The notes below the pieces were generated by a model. That model did not search any database and was not told the origin of the DNA. It saw only the letters and a program-made list of their open reading frames with translations. Positions 8,919 through 16,529 of a DNA stretch of 21,824 nucleotides are shown piece after piece. Source of the DNA: UBA1181 sp045113275 (GTDB taxonomy: Bacteria > Bacteroidota > Bacteroidia > Bacteroidales > Paludibacteraceae). The position numbers were made by a program, and so were the translations under genes. Where the stretch lies: NCBI GenBank assembly GCA_045113275.1, contig JBGUIU010000071.1, positions 1 to 21,824 of the forward strand, in the 5' to 3' direction. How positions within the stretch are numbered: position 1 is the stretch's first letter; each line of letters starts with the position of its first letter.

Positions 8919-9131
8919 ATGATACATTATTATTCACGATCAAAAGATGACCTGGGCCATTTGTATAAGTTTGATGATGAAACCAAAGCTTTTTACTATA
9001 TGGATCATTGCTGGACAGGAGAAGGTGTCTGGTGTGGACGCAGTTACCCTCCTGCATTTGGAATCGTAGAAATTTCTTATGAAGAAGCACTTAGCCGCTG
9101 TAAAGGTAATATCAAAGGAGAATATGAATAA
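8919..9131 (+). CDS. Small hypothetical protein, 70 residues
   Basis: The short ORF has a good ribosome binding site (GAGAGG, eight bases before ATG) and sits in line between the coupled pair and pglZ, all on the same strand. The product is acidic and rich in aromatics (many Tyr, His, Trp), with two Cys and one Met-Asp-His-Cys-Trp stretch. It has no membrane segment or signal peptide. The pattern DETKAFYYMDHCWTGEGVW suggests a small folded beta domain. I do not recognise a family. A transcript running from pglX to pglZ would include it. Confidence 0.6.
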   Translation: MIHYYSRSKDDLGHLYKFDDETKAFYYMDHCWTGEGVWCGRSYPPAFGIVEISYEEALSRCKGNIKGEYE

Positions 9132-9185
9132 AGCATAAGCTTTATATGGCTATATACAACACTCTTAACCGGGAGATTAAGGATT

Positions 9186-11699
9186 ATGGCAGAGCTGAAT
9201 TTTAAACAAATCACAGATAAACTGAATGAAGAATTTACCGGAGAATTGCGCAAACTCATCTTCTGGTACGATGCGAATGCTGAATTTCAGGAAGATATCG
9301 ATACGCTTGAGCTGGTTAATGCGAAGGTTCTTCATCTGGAGAAAGACAATCAGTTTTATATCAAGTATTTTCTGGAGCGGCAGGATACTACAACAAACTA
9401 CCTGATCTATGCCCCTTTCCCAAAACCGGACATCCGGGAAAACCACCTGGCTGATACCATCCGGTACTCCAGGGAATTCTATGCCGACAGGGCTTCCCTG
9501 CTCTGCCTGGAGCTTGGCATACCTATCAAGTTCAAACCGGCAATTCAGAAATACATCACCTTCTTCAACAATAAAGATCGTACGCAGGCGTTTACTGCTT
9601 TTGAACTGGATACATTCACTGACAGTATCGTTGAGGATGCTATGATGAGTGTGCTTTGCAGAAGCAAAACACCATATTTCGAAGATGTTGTCCGCTATGT
9701 GTTGTCTGATGACAACCCTGAAGAAAACAAATACCTTACAGAATTTGCAAAATACGGACTGGATAAAGCCTTCTGGCAGCATTGTGACAGTGTTTTCGGC
9801 TATACAGACTCTGAACCGACTCTGGAAAAGCTGGCTATGACACTCTTTGTCACCTATACCCAAAGGACGATTCGCACAGATATTCCGCACCGCTGGCAGA
9901 AATTTGTATCCTATAAGCCGGGCAATATCCTTGCTTTTATGGATAACATGATGAACAGCGTGCTGTACGGTGAGCTTTTTGACAGGCTCTCGGAACAGAT
10001 GTATGCCACACTGGATGCAGAAACGGTACTCCATGCCATGAATCCGGAGGATCTGCTTGACTGTTGCGCATTTGCCGGCGTTGATAAATTGCTCATTCAT
10101 TGGATGATAGAGCGGCTGGAGGCAGAAGATATCGAAGCCAGATTAAACGGCAATACTATCCCTCAGATATGCTCCTTGAGAGAAAAGATGCATTTCGGTA
10201 GGAAGTTCACTAACGAATACTGCGTCCTGAAAAATGCATTTACTCTCGTTTCTCCAGGCCTATTTACTCCGTCAAGTAATGTCGTCGGAATTGCAAAAAC
10301 CTATATTACAAAAGACTATCTGGTAGATCGCAAATACCGGCATTTCTATACCAGCTATGACCAGCTAGAGGATCGCACTCCTTTCGAAAACCTAAGAGAA
10401 CTGGTTGAGAACATCTATACCAATGTCTTCCTGAACAATATCACCACCAACTGGAGTGTCAGTTTTGCAGAGGAGAACGGTGAAACACAACTGGATAACC
10501 AACTGGACTTCTTCACCAACTATTTACAGCACAAGAAAGAAAAAGTAGTCGTAATTCTCTCCGATGCAATGCGCTATGAGATCGGTGTAGAATTGTATGA
10601 ACGACTGCAGGAAGACGAACGCTGTGAAGCGAAACTCTCTTCCATGCAAAGTGTGCTGCCATCCATCACAAGCATGGGTATGGCTGCTCTCCTCCCCCAC
10701 AAAACTATAAGTGTAGATAATAATTATAACGTACAGTGTGACGGAATGCCCTGTGCAGACCTGAAGCAGCGGGCAGCCATTCTGAAAACAGCAAAACCGG
10801 AAAGCTGCTGCGTCCAGTTTGATGAGCTCAAAAACAGCAGCCAGGCAAACATGCGGGAAATCCTTACCGGAAGAGATGTTGTGTACGTCTATCACAACCA
10901 GATTGATGCACGTGGAGACAAACCTGCATCCGAGAATGAAGTGTTTGTTGCTGCAGAAGAGGCGATCACTGAAATTATCAAGCTGATCCGAGACATCAAT
11001 GCACGCGGAAACACACATCACTTTATTGTTACGGCAGATCACGGATTTATCTATAAGCGGGACAAGCTGAATGAATCCGATAAAATCAGCGGTGTGGGGA
11101 ATGCAGGCAAGCGCTATGTTATTACTGACAACCCATTGAACCTCCCCGGCGTGGTCTCCATCCCGATGAGTGCTTATATGAAAAATGCGGATGAAACAAG
11201 ATATGTCTGCACACCGATGGGGAGCGATGTATTTAAGACTCCCGGAAGCGGATTGAATTATGTGCATGGCGGATGCTCCCCGCAGGAGATGATCATCCCC
11301 GTGATTGAAGTAAGGGCGGAGAGAAGCAGGGTTGCAACAACGAATGCTGCAATTGATCTGATCAGCCTGACAAGCAAAATCACCAACTCCAATATCAAGC
11401 TTGACTTCCTCCAGCGGGAAGCTGTCAGTGACACGGTAAAGCCGGCAACATACAGGATCTGCTTTGTCGATTCCGAGGGGAAACCCATCTCGAGTGAAAA
11501 CCTGTATGAGGCAGCCAGCAAAGAACCGGAAGCTGCGAAACGAACATTTAGCCTGAAATTCACTTTCAAGAACCAGGCTTATAGTAAAAACAAAAAATAC
11601 TATCTCGTTGCCACAGAAGAAAAGACCGGCGCAGAAGCAATTCGGCGTGAAGTAATTATGGATCTGGCATTTGCCGGAGATTTCGGATTCAGTATCTGA
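9186..11699 (+). CDS. pglZ: BREX-1 system phosphatase PglZ type A
   Basis: PglZ is a core BREX protein with an alkaline-phosphatase-superfamily domain; it is needed for both methylation and phage exclusion. The 837-residue length fits the type 1 family. Residues about 1-440 form the N-terminal region. The metal-binding core begins at VVVILSDAMRYE with D460, and the second metal site is TADHGF with D618 and H619. NPLNLPGVVSIPMSAYMK and VHGGCSPQEMIIPV follow, as usual for PglZ. The C-terminal part is a beta-rich domain. The start is ATG at 9186, with GGGAG ten bases upstream and no better in-frame option. brxL starts 14 bases after the stop, so the two form one unit. What is unusual is that pglX is not next door: six other genes separate them. 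Confidence 0.96.
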   Translation: MAELNFKQITDKLNEEFTGELRKLIFWYDANAEFQEDIDTLELVNAKVLHLEKDNQFYIKYFLERQDTTTNYLIYAPFPKPDIRENHLADTIRYSREFYADRASLLCLELGIPIKFKPAIQKYITFFNNKDRTQAFTAFELDTFTDSIVEDAMMSVLCRSKTPYFEDVVRYVLSDDNPEENKYLTEFAKYGLDKAFWQHCDSVFGYTDSEPTLEKLAMTLFVTYTQRTIRTDIPHRWQKFVSYKPGNILAFMDNMMNSVLYGELFDRLSEQMYATLDAETVLHAMNPEDLLDCCAFAGVDKLLIHWMIERLEAEDIEARLNGNTIPQICSLREKMHFGRKFTNEYCVLKNAFTLVSPGLFTPSSNVVGIAKTYITKDYLVDRKYRHFYTSYDQLEDRTPFENLRELVENIYTNVFLNNITTNWSVSFAEENGETQLDNQLDFFTNYLQHKKEKVVVILSDAMRYEIGVELYERLQEDERCEAKLSSMQSVLPSITSMGMAALLPHKTISVDNNYNVQCDGMPCADLKQRAAILKTAKPESCCVQFDELKNSSQANMREILTGRDVVYVYHNQIDARGDKPASENEVFVAAEEAITEIIKLIRDINARGNTHHFIVTADHGFIYKRDKLNESDKISGVGNAGKRYVITDNPLNLPGVVSIPMSAYMKNADETRYVCTPMGSDVFKTPGSGLNYVHGGCSPQEMIIPVIEVRAERSRVATTNAAIDLISLTSKITNSNIKLDFLQREAVSDTVKPATYRICFVDSEGKPISSENLYEAASKEPEAAKRTFSLKFTFKNQAYSKNKKYYLVATEEKTGAEAIRREVIMDLAFAGDFGFSI

Positions 11700-11713
11700 T
11701 AAGGGTGAAGAAC

Positions 11714-13783
11714 ATGTTTGAAGAAAATTCGTTTGAAAAGAGCTCAAGAGAAGAAATCAAAGAGAAGCTTCGAGAGCATTTTGACGGAAAAATCGTCAGA
11801 AAAGATCTAACCAAAAAGATCAAGGAAGGGGCGAACGTACCTGTTTACGTCCTAGAATTCCTTTTAGGGCAATACTGCAGCTCTGATGATGATGAAGTCA
11901 TCCAATCCGGTATCCAGACCGTAAAAAGGATTCTGGCGGATAACTTTGTCCGGCCGGATGAGGCACAGAAGATTCTCTCCGTGCTCAGAAGAAACGGCAG
12001 CCATACGATAATTGATATGGTAACAGTACGGTTGGATCTCAAGCACGACCGGTATCTTGCTGATTTCTCCAACCTCGGACTCGCGGGTGTACCAATTGAG
12101 GAGGAATATCCGGAAAAATATGACCGTCTGCTTTGCGGAGGAATCTGGTGCATCGTACGCCTGGAATATGAAGGCGGAGCAGACGATGACTTCGGAAGTG
12201 ACTTCCCTATCTCCATCGTCAACCTGAATCCTATCCAGATGCCGCATATCGATATCGGAGAGTTGAAAGAAGGCCGTAAGGCTTTTACGAAGGAAGAATG
12301 GATTGATATTATCCTGCGTTCTATCGGAATGGAACCGGATGAGCTCTCCTATCGTGAAAAATGGCTGCTTCTTCTGCGTTGTGTGCCTCTGATTGAAAAC
12401 AACTACAACCTTTGTGAACTGGGACCGCGAAGCACTGGCAAATCCCACCTTTATAAAGAGATCTCCCCCAACAGCATCCTTATTTCCGGTGGACAAACCA
12501 CGGTTGCCAACCTGTTCTACAACATGGGCAGAAAGACGGTCGGGCTTGTCGGCCTATGGGATTGCGTTGCATTTGATGAGGTAGCCGGTATCCGCTTCAA
12601 GGACAAAGACGGCGTACAGATCATGAAAGACTACATGGCTTCCGGTTCCTTTGCCCGAGGGAAAGAAGAAAAAGCCGCGTCGGCTTCCATGGTATTCGTC
12701 GGCAATATCAACCAGAGTGTGGATGTGCTGCTGAAAACATCAAGCCTATTTGATCCCTTCCCTCCTGAAATGGGATTGGACACGGCTTTCCTTGACCGTA
12801 TTCACTGTTATCTCCCAGGCTGGGAAATCCCGAAGTTCCGACCGGAGCATTTTACCAATGACTTTGGATTTATCACGGACTATTTTGCCGAATTTGTACG
12901 GGAATTGAGAAAAGAACAATATGGCGATGCATTGGATCAGTATTATCGTCTTGGCAAAAACCTCAACCAGCGTGATACCATTGCAGTCAGGAGAACGATG
13001 GACGGGCTTTTGAAGCTGGTCTACCCTGACGGTAATTTTGGAAAAGACGAAGTGGAAGAGATCCTCCAGATAGCACTCGAAATGCGCCGCAGAGTCAAAG
13101 AGCAGCTGAAAAAACTGGGTGGAATGGAATTCTACGATGTAAACTTCTCATACATCGATAATGAAACTTTTGAAGAGCATTACGTCTCTGTTCCAGAACA
13201 GGGAGGCGGAAAACTCATACCCGAAGGAATTTGCAATCCTGGGCAGGTATATACCGTTTCCAACGGGAAGTCCGGCATGATCGGTGTGTTTAGGCTTGAA
13301 TTACAAATGCTTTCCGGTAACGGGAAGTTTACTCACACCGGTATAGGCGGTGATCGGGAATGCAAGGAGGCCTGCAACATTGCCTATAACTTCCTGAAAG
13401 CAAACGGGCATCATATCAGCGGTGCAATTGATATGAACGGAAAAGACTATTTCGTCAATTACCAGGATTTGCAGGGGCTTGGAATGACAAGTAAACTTGC
13501 ACTCCCTACTCTGGTAGCACTAAGTTCGATTGCACTCGGGAAGCCTGTACAAAGCTCAATGGCTATCCTTGGAGAAATCAGCATCAGCGGCTCCATCCAG
13601 AAAGTTGCAGAGCTTGCCAATGCACTTCAGGTATGTCTCGACAACGGAGCAAAGAAAGTGCTGATACCTGCTGTGTCCATGGTAGACTTCGTAACAGTCC
13701 CTGCAGATCTGATGGCTGCATTCCAGATTATCCCCTATCAAAGTGCTGAAGATGCAGTGTTTAAAGCTCTGGGCGTAGAGTAA
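11714..13783 (+). CDS. brxL: BREX ATPase with Lon-like C-terminal domain, BrxL
   Basis: BrxL is the last core protein of type 1 BREX and is required for phage exclusion but not for host methylation. Known relatives form ring-shaped AAA+ assemblies on DNA and carry a Lon-protease-like C-terminal domain. Here the Walker A motif is GPRSTGKSH with K243, and the Walker B motif is VAFDEVAG with D288 and E289. A sensor-like VFVGNIN follows. The Lon-like domain spans about residues 490-689 and includes the conserved GEISISGSI and AKKVLIPA strands. I chose ATG 11714, not the in-frame GTG 11705, because AAGGGTG at 11701-11707 is the ribosome binding site and the GTG lies within it. I could not confidently place a Ser-Lys catalytic dyad, so protease activity should not be assumed. 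Confidence 0.95.
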   Translation: MFEENSFEKSSREEIKEKLREHFDGKIVRKDLTKKIKEGANVPVYVLEFLLGQYCSSDDDEVIQSGIQTVKRILADNFVRPDEAQKILSVLRRNGSHTIIDMVTVRLDLKHDRYLADFSNLGLAGVPIEEEYPEKYDRLLCGGIWCIVRLEYEGGADDDFGSDFPISIVNLNPIQMPHIDIGELKEGRKAFTKEEWIDIILRSIGMEPDELSYREKWLLLLRCVPLIENNYNLCELGPRSTGKSHLYKEISPNSILISGGQTTVANLFYNMGRKTVGLVGLWDCVAFDEVAGIRFKDKDGVQIMKDYMASGSFARGKEEKAASASMVFVGNINQSVDVLLKTSSLFDPFPPEMGLDTAFLDRIHCYLPGWEIPKFRPEHFTNDFGFITDYFAEFVRELRKEQYGDALDQYYRLGKNLNQRDTIAVRRTMDGLLKLVYPDGNFGKDEVEEILQIALEMRRRVKEQLKKLGGMEFYDVNFSYIDNETFEEHYVSVPEQGGGKLIPEGICNPGQVYTVSNGKSGMIGVFRLELQMLSGNGKFTHTGIGGDRECKEACNIAYNFLKANGHHISGAIDMNGKDYFVNYQDLQGLGMTSKLALPTLVALSSIALGKPVQSSMAILGEISISGSIQKVAELANALQVCLDNGAKKVLIPAVSMVDFVTVPADLMAAFQIIPYQSAEDAVFKALGVE

Positions 13784-13808
13784 CACAAATTTTGAAGGAG
13801 AAAACGCG

Positions 13809-14336
13809 ATGAAAGATATCAGGATCATTATGCCTGTTGGTACCATTTCATCCGGGACAGGCAATTGGCAGAAAGAATTGAATATTGTTTCTATAGATGA
13901 TGGGCCTTTCCAGTATGACCTGAGAGAATGGTCTCTGGATCATACTTCTACTGGGGACGGAATATCTTTTAATAACGATGAAGCCCTTGTACTGTCGGCT
14001 CTCCTGAAGGAATGTTTTAAAGAGGGAGAAGAAATCGATTTCTCTCAGCTGGAACAAAAACACAAAGCCGGCTTTGGACAGGCCATGATGCCAGAGATAA
14101 ATAATGAGCCGGCATCATCACAGGATGATTCAGTTCTGTTTGATATCTTAAAAAAGAACAACCTGCAATACAGTGACAAGCGCCCGAAAGGCGGGGCTCT
14201 GTGGATTGTCGGCGATCATGCACTTGACAAAGTCATGATGGAATGCCTGGAACATGGATACAAGTTTTATTTCTCAGAAAAAGGCGGCAGGGTGACAAAA
14301 GGAGCTCCCGGCTGGTACCTAATGAGCAAAAAATGA
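13809..14336 (+). CDS. PC4/YdbC-like nucleic-acid-binding protein with C-terminal GGRxTxxxPGW domain
   Basis: The 175-residue protein has two parts. Residues about 19-70 follow the PC4 (transcriptional coactivator p15/YdbC) pattern: W20-Q-K-E-L-N, then YDLREW (36-41), GDGISF (49-54) and a helix ending LLKECF. PC4-fold proteins bind single-stranded DNA as dimers. Residues about 109-175 form a second module, LFDILKKNNLQYSDKR, GGALWIVG, then FYFSEKGGRVTKGAPGWY. I recall this pattern as a C-terminal module in some large helicase and restriction-type proteins, but I cannot name it securely. A short acidic linker joins the two. AAGGAG lies eight bases before ATG, and brxL ends 25 bases upstream, so it is probably the last gene of the BREX transcript. 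A role handling DNA alongside BrxL is inference. Confidence 0.75.
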   Translation: MKDIRIIMPVGTISSGTGNWQKELNIVSIDDGPFQYDLREWSLDHTSTGDGISFNNDEALVLSALLKECFKEGEEIDFSQLEQKHKAGFGQAMMPEINNEPASSQDDSVLFDILKKNNLQYSDKRPKGGALWIVGDHALDKVMMECLEHGYKFYFSEKGGRVTKGAPGWYLMSKK

Positions 14337-14337
14337 T

Positions 14338-14366
14338 TTGGAGTTTTATAGAATAGATAATATATA
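14338..14366 (+). promoter_or_regulatory. Possible promoter before the protease gene
   Basis: TTGGAG at 14338-14343 and TATATA at 14361-14366 are 17 bases apart, each matching the sigma-A consensus at about four of six positions. They lie in the 111-base A+T-rich gap that separates the BREX-linked genes from the protease cassette. No terminator hairpin was seen between them, so read-through from BREX remains possible. Confidence 0.3.
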
Positions 14367-14447
14367 CATTTAACACTGCGTAAAGAATAATACCATCGTA
14401 ATATATATTATTAAAAATGGATTCCGAAAAATATAGGAGGGAAAACG

Positions 14448-15371
14448 ATGCCTAACTGGGGTGAGGTTTTAACGGAAATTCAAGGAGCAAGAATTGACAA
14501 CCCACTAGATACTATACGAAGAAAATATCTTAGGATTATGCATGAATATACTGGAAGAAATATTATTGCTTATTATTCTGGCTTCTTGCAGAAAAATAAT
14601 CCTAACTGTGCAATTGATGACACCGACAAAAATGCTCTAATGCAAGCTGTATACGGGTTAGATAAAACGAAAGGACTTGATCTGTTATTACATACTCCAG
14701 GGGGAAACACTGCTGCAACAGAATCAATAGTAGCATATCTACGTTCCATCTTTGGGAATGATATCAGGGCTTTTATTCCACAAATTGCTATGTCAGCTGG
14801 CACCATGATAGCTTTATCATGTAAAGAGATAGTAATGGGAAAACAATCAAATATTGGTCCAATTGACCCCCAGTTTGGAGGGATGTCATGCGCAGGGGTA
14901 ATTGAAGAATTTGATACAGCAATAAATAAAATAAAATTGGATCCTGCATCTGCACCTCTTTGGCAAATGATTATTTCTAAATACCATCCAACATTTTTGG
15001 GAGATTGCCAAAAAGCTATTACTTGGTCAAATTCTATGGTTGAAGATTGGCTTGCCACAAACATGTTAAGTGATCATAACCATCCTCGAGATGACGCTCA
15101 TAAAATTGTTGATAAACTTGGGAGTCATAAAGTTACTTTTACACATGAAAAGCATATCCATATGGACGAATGTATTAACTTGGGTTTAAAAATTACACCA
15201 TTAGAAACACTTGATAGCACTGAGATTCAAGGTTGTAAAGATCTGCAAGATTGTGTACTCACAATTCACCATACCTATATGCATACATTTTCAAACTCTA
15301 ACGCAATCAAAATAGTAGAAAACCACACTGGAAGTGCAATGATTGTTAATGCAGCACTCACAAACGCATAA
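14448..15371 (+). CDS. SDH_sah-family serine protease (ClpP/SppA crotonase-like fold)
   Basis: The 307-residue protein matches the serine dehydrogenase proteinase family, cytoplasmic relatives of SppA and ClpP. HTPGG (82-86) forms the oxyanion-hole region. The nucleophile elbow is AMSAGT with S116, and the family hallmark GPIDPQFGG begins at G137. There is no signal peptide or membrane helix, unlike SppA. The start has an ideal AGGAGG seven bases upstream. It leads a compact set with a 58-residue ORF and a macro-domain gene. Codon use is more A+T-rich than in the BREX genes upstream, which suggests separate origin. Relatives occur in defence islands, where proteases often act as effectors; its substrate is unknown. 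The neighbouring small protein is a candidate substrate or regulator, by position only. Confidence 0.88.
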   Translation: MPNWGEVLTEIQGARIDNPLDTIRRKYLRIMHEYTGRNIIAYYSGFLQKNNPNCAIDDTDKNALMQAVYGLDKTKGLDLLLHTPGGNTAATESIVAYLRSIFGNDIRAFIPQIAMSAGTMIALSCKEIVMGKQSNIGPIDPQFGGMSCAGVIEEFDTAINKIKLDPASAPLWQMIISKYHPTFLGDCQKAITWSNSMVEDWLATNMLSDHNHPRDDAHKIVDKLGSHKVTFTHEKHIHMDECINLGLKITPLETLDSTEIQGCKDLQDCVLTIHHTYMHTFSNSNAIKIVENHTGSAMIVNAALTNA

Positions 15372-15388
15372 AGACTAGGTAAAAGAAA

Positions 15389-15565
15389 ATGGAAACAACT
15401 GAATTTGAGATGCAATATAAAAAACTAGATATACAGATTCGACCGCTACCACCAAATTATACACCAGATTCGTATGCTCAACAGTTATTAAAAGATTTCC
15501 CGACAAAGCCTGCTATTTCCTATTCTGCAAGCACTAATTATGACCCCAATAAGGATAATAACTAA
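15389..15565 (+). CDS. Small hypothetical protein, 58 residues
   Basis: This ORF runs ATG to TAA, beginning with METTEFEMQYKKLD. It is preceded by AGGTAA about eight bases upstream and lies 17 bases after the protease stop. The following macro-domain gene starts one base after its own stop, leaving no room for another function and supporting real translation. The product is hydrophilic and rich in Pro, Tyr and Asn (RPLPPNYTPD and SYSASTNYDPNKDNN), so it is probably disordered, with no membrane segment or known motif. It could be a substrate, adaptor or inhibitor of the neighbouring protease; that is a guess from position. Confidence 0.6.
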   Translation: METTEFEMQYKKLDIQIRPLPPNYTPDSYAQQLLKDFPTKPAISYSASTNYDPNKDNN

Positions 15566-15566
15566 T

Positions 15567-16451
15567 ATGATCTCACAAATTGGAACAATAGAAATTCACA
15601 AAAACGATATCACGAAGCTGAACACTGACGCAGTTGTCAACGCTGCCAACAGCGGGCTGCAGGCAGGAGGCGGTGTTTGTGGAGCAATCTTCAGAGCAGC
15701 AGGCTATGAACAACTTCAGGATGCCTGCGATAAAATCGGCCACTGCCGGACAGGCTCCGCTGTCATTACGCCCGCCTTTAACATGAAGAACAACAAATTC
15801 ATCATTCATGCCGTAGGGCCGCGTTACTTTGACGGGCACAGCAATGAACCTGAACAACTGTATAGCTGCTATCAGGAATCTCTTGAGCTTGCAAAAGAAA
15901 AAAGATGCCGTTCTATCGGCTTCCCTCTCATTTCTTCCGGTATATTCGGATATCCGATGGAAAAAGCCTGGAGAATTGCCCTGACAGCATGCAAAGATTA
16001 CCTGGAAGCGAACCCTGCCTATCCCCTGCAGATCGTATTTGTGAACAGGGATGACCATACACTCAACGTTGGAAAAACAATACTTCAGGAACTGAATGAA
16101 ACTGCATCCGCAAAAAACATTCCGGAAGAACGAGATGACGATTTTGGCGTGTGGCTTGCCGAACATCATGGTGATGTTCAAAAACGCAGAAGGATATACA
16201 TCTGTGATGCTGGGAAATTCAGGGAAACAAAAGGATATCAGTTCATAGCTGATTTTGCTGATGATAAAACTGCTGATTCCTATGTGCAATATATGCGCGG
16301 CAAAAAGCGTTATGCCGATAAAGACATTATTGTACGGGAAATCACAGTCAAGAAAACCAATTCTGGAGAAGAGACTGAACTCGGTAAAATCCTTGGAGTA
16401 ATCACTATTACGGGTGAAAGTCTGCCGATTGGGGAATATACGTTTACTTGA
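15567..16451 (+). CDS. Macro-domain protein (ADP-ribose binding or hydrolysis) with C-terminal extension
   Basis: Residues about 1-170 are a macro domain: KNDITKL, then the loop NAANSGLQAGGGVCGAIFRAAG (N25 to G46), TGSAVIT, IIHAVGP and FPLISSGIFGYP. Macro domains bind ADP-ribose and many remove it from proteins or nucleic acids. The residue aligned with the catalytic Asp of MacroD enzymes is C38, so activity may differ from the VDGAIH type. Residues about 190-294 are an extra domain I do not recognise, with a WLAEHHGDVQKRRRIYI strand and a beta-rich end. I start at ATG 15567, where AAGGAT lies ten bases upstream, not at 15540, which would lie inside the 58-residue gene. It probably counters or senses ADP-ribosylation in a protease-linked cassette. 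Confidence 0.88.
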   Translation: MISQIGTIEIHKNDITKLNTDAVVNAANSGLQAGGGVCGAIFRAAGYEQLQDACDKIGHCRTGSAVITPAFNMKNNKFIIHAVGPRYFDGHSNEPEQLYSCYQESLELAKEKRCRSIGFPLISSGIFGYPMEKAWRIALTACKDYLEANPAYPLQIVFVNRDDHTLNVGKTILQELNETASAKNIPEERDDDFGVWLAEHHGDVQKRRRIYICDAGKFRETKGYQFIADFADDKTADSYVQYMRGKKRYADKDIIVREITVKKTNSGEETELGKILGVITITGESLPIGEYTFT

Positions 16452-16477
16452 CGTCAATAAGTTTTTTGTACTATTGT
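16448..16477 (+). promoter_or_regulatory. Candidate promoter of the helicase gene, with palindrome
   Basis: TTGACG (16448-16453) is a near-consensus -35 element, with TATTGT at 16472-16477 as -10 after 18 bases. The -35 is part of a perfect ten-base palindrome, TTGACGTCAA (16448-16457), that also contains the stop codon of the macro gene. A dimeric repressor could bind there. A better -10 sequence, TATAGT at 16477-16482, sits too far away at 23 bases. Confidence 0.4.
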
Positions 16478-16529
16478 ATAGTCTTTATAAATAAATTCAT
16501 TTTCTACCCATAGAGTTGGAGGCAGAATA

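Noticed and set aside
11705..11707. GTG as the brxL start
   Set aside because: It falls within the AAGGGTG ribosome binding site that is well spaced for ATG 11714.
10524..11747. 407-codon open frame on the minus strand inside pglZ
   Set aside because: It covers the PglZ metal-binding core on the other strand; the Cys/His/Phe-rich product is typical of an antisense shadow.
13553..13558. Ser-Ser in QSSMAILGEIS as the Lon catalytic serine of BrxL
   Set aside because: By position relative to GEIS and the VLIP strand, this segment matches the Lon strand after the catalytic loop, not the nucleophile site.
15540..15542. ATG 15540 as the macro-domain start
   Set aside because: It lies inside the 58-residue ORF and has no ribosome binding site; ATG 15567 has AAGGAT and gives a normal macro N-terminus.
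15573..16457. 294-codon open frame on the minus strand over the macro-domain gene
   Set aside because: The macro-domain motifs prove the plus strand is coding; the mirror product shows no motif.
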